NCBI GenBank assembly: GCA_023259135.1
Contig: JAHFQX010000023.1
Span: 1-44,845 of the forward strand
From: Betaproteobacteria bacterium
Lineage (GTDB): Bacteria; Pseudomonadota; Gammaproteobacteria; Burkholderiales; JAHFQX01
DNA: 44,845 nucleotides
Reading direction: 5' to 3'
The position numbers were made by a program, and so were the translations under genes. The notes beneath the pieces were generated by a model, which was not told the origin of the DNA, ran no database searches, and saw only the letters and a list, made by a program, of their open reading frames with translations. Below, piece by piece: positions 1-8,028 of the stretch (position 1 is the first letter of the stretch; each line of letters starts with the position of its first letter).

Positions 1-189
1 AACGTTGGGCAGCCAAAGGGCCACCCGGTCTCCGCGGCCAATCCCCAATTGCTCCAACCCCGTGGCCAGGCGGCGGCTTTCATTCGCGAGTTGTCCGTAG
101 GAGACCGGACGTTCCCGGTCGATGAAGGCGGGCGCTGCCGGCTGCCGGGCCGCTAGCCCGTCCAATAGGGCCGATAAGGTGCTGGGCAT
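1..189 (-). CDS. AMP-forming acyl-CoA synthetase, N-terminal part (runs off the left edge)
   Basis: The 63 visible codons start MPSTLSALLDGLAARQP and continue through PVSYGQLANESRRLATGL to GRGDRVALWLPNV. This is the N-terminal pattern of AMP-binding (ANL) ligases: a short helix, a 'Y-x-x-L' segment, then 'G-x-x-x-G-D-x-V-a-x-x-x-P-N'. Such enzymes activate carboxylic acids to acyl-CoA through an acyl-AMP. The gene lies 55 nt downstream of a substrate-binding protein on the same strand and is probably the next gene of that operon. The catalytic motifs lie outside the window, so the substrate cannot be inferred. Confidence 0.8.
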   Translation of the reverse strand, partial: MPSTLSALLDGLAARQPAAPAFIDRERPVSYGQLANESRRLATGLEQLGIGRGDRVALWLPNV

Positions 190-244
190 GGTGATTCTCC
201 TCGGTACGCTAGCGCAGTAACTCCGCCCCGCTGCCGGAGGGAAA

Positions 245-1465
245 TTACTGCTTCTTAACCAACGGACACGTGCTCTTGGACAACGGAATGAAGGCCTCAT
301 TGCCGGGAATGGTCCGCCGCACATGGTAGTAGTCCCAGGGGTACTTGGACTCCTCGGGCTTCTTCACCTGCATCAGATACATGTCATGCACCATGCGCCC
401 GTCTTCCCGGAGCTTGCCGTTCTTGGCGAACATGTCGTTCACCGGCATGGCCTTCATTTTGGCCATCACCGCCCCGGTCTCGTCGGTGCCGGCAGCCTGC
501 ACCGCCTTCAGGTAATGGGTGATGGAGGAATAGATTCCGGCCTGGATCATATTCGGCATGCGTTTCATCTTCTCGAAGAAACGCCTCGACCAGGCCCGGG
601 TCTCGTTATTCATATCCCAATAAAATGCCTCGGTAACATACATCCCCTGGGTTGCCTTGAGGCCCAAGGTATGGATGTCGGAGATGGGGACCACTAGCCC
701 GGCGAAGCGCTGCTTGGGGGTGATGCCGAACTCGCTGGCCTGCTTGATGGCGTTGATGGCATCGGGGCCGGCGGTGGCGAGCCCGATCACTTTCGCCCCG
801 GAAGCCTGGGCCTGCAGCAGAGATGACGAGAAATCGGTGTTGGGGAAAGGGTTCCGGACCGAACCCAGCACCTTGCCCCCGGACCCCTTCACCACGTCGG
901 CGGCATCCTTCTCCAGGGAATGTCCGAAAGTATAGTCGGCCGTAATGAAGAACCAGCTATCTCCTCCTTCTTTCACCACAGCCCGGGCAGTTCCCGCCGC
1001 CATCGAATAAGTATCGTAAGTCCAGTGGGCAGTGATGGGAGTGCAGTCCTCGTTAGTGATGCGGGTGGCGCCGGGCCCCGACAACAACACGATCTTGTTC
1101 TTCTCTTTGGCGATCTTTATCGCCGCCAGGGAGGTAGCCGAAGCCGCAACCTCCCCCAAAATGTCCACCTTGCCCTTGTCGAACCATTCCCGAGCTTTGC
1201 TGGAAGCGATATCCGCCTTGTTCTGGTGATCGATGGACAGCAATTCGATGGGTTTGCCCAGCACCTTGCCGCCGAAATCGTTGATCGCCATCTGAGCCGC
1301 ATGGACGGAATAAAGCCCGCCGACATCGCCATAGGGTCCCAGATCGTTCATTACCCCGATGCGGACCACCCCGTCGGAAATCTTCTCCCCAGCCGCAGCC
1401 GCAGGACCCGTGAAAGCCGCCAGAACAGCGGCGCAGACGCCCAGCATGATCGGTACGCTTTTCAT
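245..1465 (-). CDS. Type I periplasmic substrate-binding protein (LivJ-like), copy 1
   Basis: A 406-aa ABC-transporter solute-binding protein of the branched-chain-amino-acid/aromatic-acid type (Peripla_BP_6). The start is the ATG after AAGGAGG at 1465. Residues 1-24 form a signal peptide ending in a PAAAAGEK segment, so the protein should be periplasmic. The first strand reads RIGVMNDLGPYGDVGG. Compared with copy 2 it lacks one residue of the usual DLSGPYA loop and carries several other changes at probable ligand-facing positions. The last 110 or so residues are identical to copy 2. No permease or ATPase gene is visible, so these would have to lie beyond the left edge or elsewhere. The ligand is unknown. 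Confidence 0.93.
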   Translation of the reverse strand: MKSVPIMLGVCAAVLAAFTGPAAAAGEKISDGVVRIGVMNDLGPYGDVGGLYSVHAAQMAINDFGGKVLGKPIELLSIDHQNKADIASSKAREWFDKGKVDILGEVAASATSLAAIKIAKEKNKIVLLSGPGATRITNEDCTPITAHWTYDTYSMAAGTARAVVKEGGDSWFFITADYTFGHSLEKDAADVVKGSGGKVLGSVRNPFPNTDFSSSLLQAQASGAKVIGLATAGPDAINAIKQASEFGITPKQRFAGLVVPISDIHTLGLKATQGMYVTEAFYWDMNNETRAWSRRFFEKMKRMPNMIQAGIYSSITHYLKAVQAAGTDETGAVMAKMKAMPVNDMFAKNGKLREDGRMVHDMYLMQVKKPEESKYPWDYYHVRRTIPGNEAFIPLSKSTCPLVKKQ

Positions 1466-1519
1466 TGCTCGCCTCCTTAAATCGTTTAATAAAAACTGCA
1501 ACCGTTCCCCGATGGGGGA

Positions 1520-1537
1520 TTACACCTGAATTTCCTT
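1520..1537 (-). pseudogene. 18-bp fossil of the CoA-transferase beta gene 3' end
   Basis: On the minus strand this reads AAGGAAATTCAGGTGTAA, encoding KEIQV-stop. It equals the last codons of the CoA-transferase gene at 2872-2889. It lies at the matching distance upstream of copy 1 and marks how far the tandem duplication extended into the upstream gene. Confidence 0.85.
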
Positions 1538-1560
1538 GAATGGCCCGGGAGCGGATCGGG

Positions 1561-2889
1561 CAGTAACTCCGCCCCGCTGCCGGAGGGAAATTACTGCTTC
1601 TTAACCAACGGACACGTGCTCTTGGACAACGGAATGAAGGCCTCATTGCCGGGAATGGTCCGCCGCACATGGTAGTAGTCCCAGGGGTACTTGGACTCCT
1701 CGGGCTTCTTCACCTGCATCAGATACATGTCATGCACCATGCGCCCGTCTTCCCGGAGCTTGCCGTTCTTGGCGAACATGTCGTTCACCGGCATGGCCTT
1801 CATTTTGGCCATCACCGCCCCGGTCTCGTCGGTGCCGGCAGCCTGCACCGCCTTCAGGTAATGGGTGATGGAGGAATAGATTCCGGCCTGGACCATATTC
1901 GGCATGCGTTTCATCTTGTCGAAGAAACGCCTCGACCAGGCGCGGGTCTCGTTATTCATATCCCAATAAAACGCCTCGGTGAGATACATGCCCTGGGTCG
2001 CCTTGAGGCCCATGGCATGGACGTCATTGACAAAAAACAGCAATGCCGCCAAGGATTGCTTGGGGGTAATGCCGAACTCGCTGGCCTGCTTGATGGCGTT
2101 GATGGCATCGGTCCCGCCGTTGGCGAGCCCGATCACTTTCGCCCCGGAAGCCTGGGCCTGCAGCAAAAACGACGAGAAGTCGGCGCTGGGGAAAGGGTGG
2201 CGGATCGAACCCAGCACCTTCCCCCCGGCTCCCTTCACCACGTCGGCGGCATCCTTCTCCAGGGAATGTCCGAAAGTATAGTCGGCCGTAATGAAGAACC
2301 AGCTATCCCCTCCTTCTTTCACCACAGCCCGGGCAGTTCCCGTCGCCAGGGAATAAGTATCGTAGGTCCAGTGGGCGGTGATGGGGGTGCAGTCCTCATT
2401 GGTGATGCGAGTAGGGGCAGGCCCGGACAGCAGCACGATCTTGTTCTTCTCTTTGGCGATCTTTATCGCCGCCAGGGCGGTGGCGCCAGCGGCGACTTCC
2501 CCCAAAATGTCCACCTTGTTCTTGTCGAACCATTCCCGAGCCTTGTTGGAAGCGATATCCGCCTTGTTCTGGTGATCGATGGACAGCAATTCGATGGGTT
2601 TGCCCAATACCTTGCCACCGAAATCGTCGATGGCCATTTGAGCGGCATAAACCGAGTGCGGTCCGCCGACATAGGCATAGGGTCCGGACAGATCATTCAT
2701 TACTCCAATGCGGACTACCCCGTCGGAAATCTTCTCCCCGACCGCAGCTGCAGGATCAGCGAAAGCCGCCAGAACAGCGGCGCAGACGCCCAGCATGATG
2801 GGTACGCTTTTGTGTTTCATTGTTCTCCTCCTTGACGTTTGATAAAAACCGCAACCGCTCCTCCTGAGGGGTTACACCTGAATTTCCTT
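1561..2889. repeat. Tandem duplication, copy 2 (substrate-binding protein unit)
   Basis: This is the partner of 215-1537 and is probably the parental arrangement, because its right end is the intact 3' end of the CoA-transferase gene rather than a detached fragment. It is slightly longer than copy 1, with three extra codons inside the gene. Confidence 0.92.
1591..2820 (-). CDS. Type I periplasmic substrate-binding protein (LivJ-like), copy 2
   Basis: This 409-aa paralogue of the neighbouring binding protein starts at 2820 after GGAGGAGAACA. A signal peptide (MKHKSVPIMLGVCAAVLAAF, then ADPAAA) precedes the mature protein. The ligand loop is canonical (NDLSGPYAYVGG), as are the GLANGGTDAIN and AALLFFVNDVHAMG segments that differ from copy 1. 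The role is to capture a small carboxylate or amino acid in the periplasm for an ABC importer. It lies 51 nt downstream of the CoA-transferase beta gene, which suggests co-transcription of uptake with CoA activation. The specificity is unknown. Confidence 0.93.
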   Translation of the reverse strand: MKHKSVPIMLGVCAAVLAAFADPAAAVGEKISDGVVRIGVMNDLSGPYAYVGGPHSVYAAQMAIDDFGGKVLGKPIELLSIDHQNKADIASNKAREWFDKNKVDILGEVAAGATALAAIKIAKEKNKIVLLSGPAPTRITNEDCTPITAHWTYDTYSLATGTARAVVKEGGDSWFFITADYTFGHSLEKDAADVVKGAGGKVLGSIRHPFPSADFSSFLLQAQASGAKVIGLANGGTDAINAIKQASEFGITPKQSLAALLFFVNDVHAMGLKATQGMYLTEAFYWDMNNETRAWSRRFFDKMKRMPNMVQAGIYSSITHYLKAVQAAGTDETGAVMAKMKAMPVNDMFAKNGKLREDGRMVHDMYLMQVKKPEESKYPWDYYHVRRTIPGNEAFIPLSKSTCPLVKKQ

Positions 2890-3543
2890 AAGATTCGAAT
2901 CCAGCACCAGCCGAGGCTCGGTCAGGGCCTGCACTTCTTCCGCAGTCCAACCCGGGGCAACCTCCTTCAATAACAATCCATCGGCACCCACTTCGATCAC
3001 CGCCAGATCCGAGACGATCAGATCGACGCAGGCTTTCGCGGTCAGAGGATATTTGCAATGTCTGACGATTTTCGGCTTGCCCTGCTTGGTGACATGCTCC
3101 ATGGCGATGATCACCCGCTTGGCTCCCACCGCCAAATCCATGCTGCCGCCGATGCCGCCTGATTCCGGAACGCCGAAAGTCCAATTGGCCAGATCTCCCG
3201 CTCCGGAAACCTCCACCGCTCCGAGGATGGTGGCATCCAAGTGACGCCCCCGAATCATGTCGAAGGACTGGCCCATGTCGCAGAACGCCATGCCCGGCCG
3301 AGGCCGGAAAAAGCGCAACCCCGCATCCACATAATCGAAATCGGCTCTTCCCCATTCCGACTCCGGGAGCAGCGGCCCATAGCCCAACACCCCATGCTCG
3401 GCATGGAACGCCACCTGTATCCCGGCGGGCAAATGGGACGCGCACAGATTGGGAATACCCACTCCGAGATTGACGTAGTCTCCGTCTTTCAATTCCAAGG
3501 CGGCCCGTGCCGCCACTTGCTCGGGGAGCAGACGCGGCTTCAT
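2872..3543 (-). CDS. 3-oxoacid CoA-transferase, subunit B (AtoA/ScoB type)
   Basis: A 223-aa beta subunit of a family I CoA-transferase, which moves CoA between an acyl-CoA and a free acid through a glutamyl-CoA intermediate. The expected 'NLGVGIPN' segment is present near residues 25-32. The catalytic glutamate is E49 in HAEHGVLG, where the family usually has S-E-N-G-x-x-G. GGIGGSMDLAVGAKRVI and a C-terminal LTEPRLVL are also family-like. The start ATG overlaps the subunit A stop by 4 nt (ATGA), so the two subunits are translationally coupled in a 1:1 complex. The substrate could be acetoacetate or another 3-oxoacid. Confidence 0.9.
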   Translation of the reverse strand: MKPRLLPEQVAARAALELKDGDYVNLGVGIPNLCASHLPAGIQVAFHAEHGVLGYGPLLPESEWGRADFDYVDAGLRFFRPRPGMAFCDMGQSFDMIRGRHLDATILGAVEVSGAGDLANWTFGVPESGGIGGSMDLAVGAKRVIIAMEHVTKQGKPKIVRHCKYPLTAKACVDLIVSDLAVIEVGADGLLLKEVAPGWTAEEVQALTEPRLVLDSNLKEIQV

Positions 3544-4307
3544 GATTTTTTCCCCTGGGCTTGAAAGCGGGCCAGCAACTCTTTCCGGTTCCGGGCACTC
3601 CCCAAGCCCGCTTCGGGCACCCGCACCAACCGATCCACGTAGATCCCCGGAGTGATAATCGCGTCGGGGTCCAACTCCCCCACCTCGACAATCTCGTCCA
3701 CTTCCGCAACCACCGTCCGGCAGGCGGTCGCCATCACCGGATTGCAGCCCCGGCCTCCTCCCCGATACACCAAATTTCCCAGCTTGTCCGCCCGGTGCGC
3801 CCGGATGAAGCCGAAATCGGCGGTCAGCGGTTTCTCCAGCAAATATTCCCGCCCGTCATCCAGCAACCGCTTCTCCTTGCCCTGTTCCACCAGGGTCCCG
3901 ATTCCCACCGGAGAATAAAAACCGCCGATACCGGCGCCTCCCGCCCGGATGCGTTCCGCCAGGATCCCGTGGCTCACCAACTCCAATGCGGTCTTACCCT
4001 CCCGAATCCGCCGCTCCATGGGAGATTCCATCCCCAGATAGGACATTCCGGGCCAAGCGGTGATGAGCTTCTTCACTTGGTCCGCCATCATGAAGGGAGT
4101 CACTACATCCCATAGCACGGTCTTGCCGACGAAGGCCGGCATGACGTTGTGAGTGATCAGCGTCAGATCCTGGGTCCCCTTGTTTCTCAGGGCCTGGAGC
4201 AGATTTTGCGGGGTTCCCGAAACACCCCAACAGAACACCATGAGGGAAGCGCCGTCGGGAAAGTCCTCGATCGCCTCTTCAAAGGTCGTGCAGATGCGGG
4301 TTTTCAT
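3540..4307 (-). CDS. 3-oxoacid CoA-transferase, subunit A (AtoD/ScoA type)
   Basis: A 255-aa alpha subunit that forms the heteromeric enzyme with the next gene. The N-terminus (residues 8-30) has the family fold FEEAIEDFPDGASLMVFCWG. The usual G-G-F-G-x-x-G-x-P loop is here GVSGTPQNLLQAL, a mild deviation. GFYSPVGIGTLVEQGKEKR and the FGFIRAHRADKLGNLVYRG stretch are typical. The start is ATG at 4307, preceded by GGGAGAAAGGAA. The gene overlaps the fossil ligase tail upstream, which suggests it once followed an intact ligase gene directly. The substrate cannot be read from sequence. Confidence 0.88.
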   Translation of the reverse strand: MKTRICTTFEEAIEDFPDGASLMVFCWGVSGTPQNLLQALRNKGTQDLTLITHNVMPAFVGKTVLWDVVTPFMMADQVKKLITAWPGMSYLGMESPMERRIREGKTALELVSHGILAERIRAGGAGIGGFYSPVGIGTLVEQGKEKRLLDDGREYLLEKPLTADFGFIRAHRADKLGNLVYRGGGRGCNPVMATACRTVVAEVDEIVEVGELDPDAIITPGIYVDRLVRVPEAGLGSARNRKELLARFQAQGKKS

Positions 4308-4449
4308 TTCCTTTCTCCCTGACGGGGACCCCAGAGATTTTTTTGGCCCGTTCCCGTAACTGGAATTTCTGGATCTTCCCGGTGGAAGTCTTGGGCAAGG
4401 GGTTCACCTGGATCATCGCATTTTCTTCCATCACTCCCGAATCAAACTT
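4279..4449 (-). pseudogene. Remnant of the C-terminus of an acyl-CoA ligase
   Basis: Immediately after the TGA of the synthetase at 4450, the same frame stays open for 56 codons and contains NPLPKTSTGKIQKFQLRERA. This is the A10 lysine motif that ends AMP-forming acyl-CoA ligases (PK-T-x-TGKIQKF). The synthetase upstream already has its own A10 segment (LPKTRNMKIMRR), so this is the tail of a second, deleted ligase. The frame ends at 4279, inside the start of the CoA-transferase subunit A gene. No ribosome-binding site or full domain is present. Confidence 0.82.
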
Positions 4450-6420
4450 TCAGCCCGCGGCGATTTTCTGCCGCAACTCGTTGACCGCTTCCGGATTCAC
4501 CAGGGCAGACAGGTCCCCGGGGCTATCCCCGCGGAACACCGCCCGCACCACCCGGCGCATGATCTTCATGTTGCGCGTCTTGGGCAACTCATTGACGAAT
4601 ACCACTTGCTTGGGCCGGTATGACGTTCCCATTCCGGCCACCACCGCCTTGGACAGGATGTCCTCCAGACTCTTGTCCGGCGCCACTCCCGGCATCGGCA
4701 CGCAAACGCAAACGATGGCCGACCCTTTGACCGGATCCGGAACCCCGATCACCGCCACTTCCGATAGCTTGGCGGTCTCCATCAAAAGCCCCTCGATCTC
4801 CGAGGGCCCGGTCCGCTTGCCGGAAACCTTGATGGTATCGTCGGAACGCCCCAGGATGTAATACAGTCCGTCCTCGTCCCGCATGGCGAAATCGCCATGC
4901 ACCCAAATGCCCGGAATGGTATTCCAGTAACTGTCCAAATATCGGGCATCGTCCTTCCACAGGCTCTTGGTCATGCCGATGGAAGCCTGCCTGAGCACCA
5001 GTTCCCCCACCTGACCGGCGGGCACGGGCTTGCCGCTATCGTCCACGATGTCCGCCCCCATGCCTAGGCCGGGGCCGGCAAAGGAGCTGGGCTTCATGGG
5101 ATGATGAGGAGTGCTGGTGAAAATGCAGCCCCCCACCTCCGTGCCTCCGGAAATGTTCATGATGGGAATCTTTTCCTTGCATACGTGCTTGAAGAACCAC
5201 AGCCACGGCGTCTCGGTCCACGCCTCCCCACCGGAGCAGGTGATGCGCAGCGACGACAAATCGTAGCGCTCCACTGCTTCGTCGCCGTAGCGCATCAGGC
5301 CCCGGATCAGGGTCGGCGCGACTCCCACATAGGTCACCTTATGATCCTGGATCAGCCTCCAGAACCGGCCGGTATCGGGGTAATCCGGGGTTCCTTCCAC
5401 CACCAGCAGGCTTCCGCCCATCATGCTGGGAACGCAGGCGCACATGGCCCCCACCATCCACCCCATGTCGCTCATGAAGAAGAATCGGTCGGTGGACTTA
5501 AAATCACAGCAAATGTGCATATCGCGGGTGACCATCGACCCCAGAAAGCTAACATGGGTCCACACGCAACCCTTGGGCTTGCCGGTGGTTCCAGAGGTGT
5601 ACAGCAAGATGGCCGGCGCCTCGGCATCCATTTCCTCGGTGGGAACGTCGTCGGGCTGCCCTGCCACCAAATCGCCCCACCAGTGGTCCCGTCCCGCTCG
5701 CATGGGAGTGTTCAGCTTGTCTCCCATGTGCCGCACCACGATTACTTGCTTCACGCTGGGAACCTCTCCCAGCGCCTCGTCCAGCACCGTTTTCATGTCT
5801 CCCGGGGCACCCCGCCGCCAGGTGCCGTCGGCGGTAATCACCACCTTGGCGCCGCCGTCGTTCAGGCGGGTCACGATGGGCTGGGGACCGAAACCGGAGA
5901 ACAGCGGCATCATGATGGCGCCGATTTTCTGGATGGCGAAAAAGGCGGCGAAAGTCTCCGGCAGATTAGGCATATAAACGGCGACCACGTCGCCTTTGCC
6001 TATACCCAGGAACTTGAGGGCCGCCGCCAACTTGCACACCTCGACATTAAACTCCCCATAGGTGAAGCGCCGCTGCTGCTTCGGATCCTCCCCTTCCCAG
6101 ACCAGGAATTCCTTGTTCCAGGTAGGAGTGCCTTGGTACTTGTCGATGCAGTTCAGCACCACATTGGTCGTTCCACCCACGCACCAACGCGCCCAGGGCA
6201 AGCCCCGGGAAACATCCAGGATTTGGTCATAGGGCTTGTAAAACCGCATGTCGCAGAACTTGAAGACGTGTTCCATCAACCAGCCCGGATCCTGGTCGCC
6301 TTTCTTCTGCAAGGACGCGAAATCCGGCAGGCCCACCCTCTTCAGGAACGCGGTGAGGTTGCTTTGCGCGATGATCTCGGGAGTCGGCTCCCAGTAGAAT
6401 TTCTTGTTGGCAGACGCCAT
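4450..6420 (-). CDS. Acetyl/acetoacetyl-CoA synthetase-like AMP-forming ligase
   Basis: A 656-aa ANL-family ligase with the long N-terminal region (ACAS_N type) of acetyl-, propionyl- and acetoacetyl-CoA synthetases. The A3 core LLYTSGTTGKPKG lies near residue 275, A5 reads NISGGTEVGGC, A7/A8 read WVHGDFAMRDEDGLYYILGR and DDTIKVSGKR, and the C-terminal A10 lysine is in LPKTRNMKIMRR. It forms acyl-AMP from an acid and ATP, then acyl-CoA. The start ATG has GGAGGG 8 nt upstream. It heads the left catabolic operon, followed by the CoA-transferase and binding proteins. The exact acyl substrate is open; the length and N-terminus argue for a short acyl chain. Confidence 0.88.
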   Translation of the reverse strand: MASANKKFYWEPTPEIIAQSNLTAFLKRVGLPDFASLQKKGDQDPGWLMEHVFKFCDMRFYKPYDQILDVSRGLPWARWCVGGTTNVVLNCIDKYQGTPTWNKEFLVWEGEDPKQQRRFTYGEFNVEVCKLAAALKFLGIGKGDVVAVYMPNLPETFAAFFAIQKIGAIMMPLFSGFGPQPIVTRLNDGGAKVVITADGTWRRGAPGDMKTVLDEALGEVPSVKQVIVVRHMGDKLNTPMRAGRDHWWGDLVAGQPDDVPTEEMDAEAPAILLYTSGTTGKPKGCVWTHVSFLGSMVTRDMHICCDFKSTDRFFFMSDMGWMVGAMCACVPSMMGGSLLVVEGTPDYPDTGRFWRLIQDHKVTYVGVAPTLIRGLMRYGDEAVERYDLSSLRITCSGGEAWTETPWLWFFKHVCKEKIPIMNISGGTEVGGCIFTSTPHHPMKPSSFAGPGLGMGADIVDDSGKPVPAGQVGELVLRQASIGMTKSLWKDDARYLDSYWNTIPGIWVHGDFAMRDEDGLYYILGRSDDTIKVSGKRTGPSEIEGLLMETAKLSEVAVIGVPDPVKGSAIVCVCVPMPGVAPDKSLEDILSKAVVAGMGTSYRPKQVVFVNELPKTRNMKIMRRVVRAVFRGDSPGDLSALVNPEAVNELRQKIAAG

Positions 6421-6538
6421 GGATACTGCCCTCCTTCAGGTTTCTGTTGCGATTCTACGGACTCTCCCCGGATTCCACGGGGATCAAAAGTAGGAAGAAC
6501 TCTACCCCTTCGCCCACCCCATTGGCAATCCGACCCGC

Positions 6539-7897
6539 TTAGCCTTCACGCAAGGCGGCAAGCGCCTCATCCACCCGCTCCACGGCCGTCACTTCCATGC
6601 CGGAAATGTTTTGCTTGGGACGATTTCCGGCCGGGATCAGGGCCCGCTGGAACCCCAGTTTGGCGGCCTCCTTCAACCGTTCCTGGCCCCGCTGCACCGG
6701 CCGGATTTCCCCCGCCAGTCCGACCTCGCCGAAAGCCACCAGCTTTTCCGGCAAAGCTCGATTCCTCAGGGACGACACCACCGCCAACAGCACCGCCAGA
6801 TCGGCCGCCGGCTCGAGGATCTTCATACCGCCCACGGCATTGACAAACACATCCTGATCGAAGCACGCCACCCCGGCATGGCGGTGCAGCACCGCCAACA
6901 GCAGCGCCAGCCGGCTGGCGTCCAATCCGACGCACAAGCGGCGCGGATTAGGAGCGTGGGCGGCATCCACCAGGGCCTGGATTTCCACCAGCACCGGGCG
7001 GGTTCCCTCTTGGGCCACCATCACGCAACTGCCGGGCACCCCTGCGCCGCGGCCCGACAAAAACAGCGCCGAAGGGTTGCTCACCCCCTTGAGGCCCCGA
7101 TCCGTCATGGCGAACACTCCCAACTCGTTCACCGCGCCGAAACGGTTCTTGAAGGCCCGCACCATACGGAAGCTGGAGTGGGTGTCACCCTCGAAATAGA
7201 GCACCGTATCCACCATATGCTCCAGCACGCGCGGACCCGCCAAGGCTCCCTCTTTCGTGACATGCCCCACCATCACCACCACGCAGCCGCTGCGCTTGGC
7301 ATAGCGGGTCAGCAACGCGGCGCATTCCCGCACCTGGGCCACCGAGCCGGGCGCCGACTGCAGCGCCGAAGAATACAAAGTCTGGATGGAATCCATCACC
7401 GCCACTTGGGGCCGCTCGGCTTCCAGCACGGCAAGAATGCGCTCCACCTGGATTTCCGTGAGCAGCTTGAGCCGCTTCGGGTCCAGCCCCAGCCGCCGAG
7501 CCCGCAACGCCACTTGCTGGGCGGATTCCTCCCCGCTCACGTACAGGCAGGCCAGTGTTTCCCCCATGGTGGCCAAAGCCTGGAGCAGCAGAGTGGATTT
7601 GCCGATCCCCGGATCCCCGCCCAGCAAGGCCACTCCGCCCCGCACCAGACCGCCCCCCAGTACTCGGTCCAATTCGGCGCTGCCGGTCCCGTAGCGGGGC
7701 GCCTCGGCGGCATCCACCGCCCCCAGCTCCAGCAGGCTACTCCCCTCCTCGGCAATCCCCTGCAAGCCCTCGCCGCGCGATTCGGCCACCGTCTCGACCA
7801 AGGTGTTCCATGCCAGGCAGTGGGGGCACTGGCCTTGCCACTTGATGGCTTGACCGCCGCATTCGGTGCAGGTATGGACGGTTTTGGGCTTGGCCAC
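6539..7897 (-). CDS. radA: DNA repair protein RadA (Sms)
   Basis: A 452-aa RecA-like branch-migration ATPase of recombinational repair. From the GTG start: zinc finger C10-x2-C13 and C24-x2-C27, Walker A GGDPGIGKST near residues 93-102, the RadA-specific KNRFG motif, and a C-terminal Lon-like domain (FGEVGLAGEIRPV). I chose GTG at 7897 because VAKPKTVHTC aligns with the usual RadA N-terminus. A longer reading from 8026 adds 43 unrelated residues and would overlap the divergent gene's promoter. There is no strong Shine-Dalgarno sequence. The length matches the family. Confidence 0.95.
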   Translation of the reverse strand: MAKPKTVHTCTECGGQAIKWQGQCPHCLAWNTLVETVAESRGEGLQGIAEEGSSLLELGAVDAAEAPRYGTGSAELDRVLGGGLVRGGVALLGGDPGIGKSTLLLQALATMGETLACLYVSGEESAQQVALRARRLGLDPKRLKLLTEIQVERILAVLEAERPQVAVMDSIQTLYSSALQSAPGSVAQVRECAALLTRYAKRSGCVVVMVGHVTKEGALAGPRVLEHMVDTVLYFEGDTHSSFRMVRAFKNRFGAVNELGVFAMTDRGLKGVSNPSALFLSGRGAGVPGSCVMVAQEGTRPVLVEIQALVDAAHAPNPRRLCVGLDASRLALLLAVLHRHAGVACFDQDVFVNAVGGMKILEPAADLAVLLAVVSSLRNRALPEKLVAFGEVGLAGEIRPVQRGQERLKEAAKLGFQRALIPAGNRPKQNISGMEVTAVERVDEALAALREG

Positions 7898-7971
7898 GGA
7901 AAATCGCAAAAAGGATAATGGGGTCAGCTTTCCGGGCCGGAGTTTAACATGGTGACCCTGCCAGGCTGGAG

Positions 7972-8000
7972 TTGCCCCAATTCCACCGGTGCGAAATAAT
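7972..8000 (+). promoter_or_regulatory. Putative sigma70 promoter for the phosphodiesterase gene
   Basis: TTGCCC, a 17-nt spacer, then AATAAT. Transcription would begin near 8007, about 22 nt before the ATG at 8029. This position also argues against the upstream in-frame start at 7972. It is a pattern match only. Confidence 0.35.
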
Positions 8001-8028
8001 CCGTTCGGCTCCTGCTGCTCCGACATCG

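Larger units (their letters stand above)
215..1537. repeat. Tandem duplication, copy 1 (substrate-binding protein unit)
   Basis: This segment aligns with 1561-2889 at an offset of 1346 to 1352 bases. Positions 215-546 are base-for-base identical to 1561-1892 by direct reading. Beyond that the copies differ in clusters. The unit's right end keeps 18 bases matching the 3' end of the CoA-transferase beta gene, and 23 unrelated bases (1538-1560) separate the two copies. Confidence 0.92.

Noticed and set aside
1669-2835. A 388-codon plus-strand frame opposite the second binding protein, repeated in part opposite the first
   Set aside because: It is a mirror of the conserved minus-strand gene. Its near-repeat opposite copy 1 only reflects the duplication.
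2872-4307. IpdAB-type ring-opening hydrolase instead of a CoA-transferase
   Set aside because: This was attractive because of the igr-like operon, but subunit B keeps the Glu of the E-x-G-x-x-G motif and the overall pattern of ordinary 3-oxoacid CoA-transferases.
5101-6843. A 580-codon open frame on the plus strand opposite the synthetase and radA
   Set aside because: It is antisense to two well-identified genes, its translation is rich in His, Pro, Arg and Gly with no domain, and high GC keeps such frames open by chance.
7898-8026. N-terminal extension of RadA by 43 residues
   Set aside because: The extension is not family-like and would run through the promoter region of the divergent phosphodiesterase gene.
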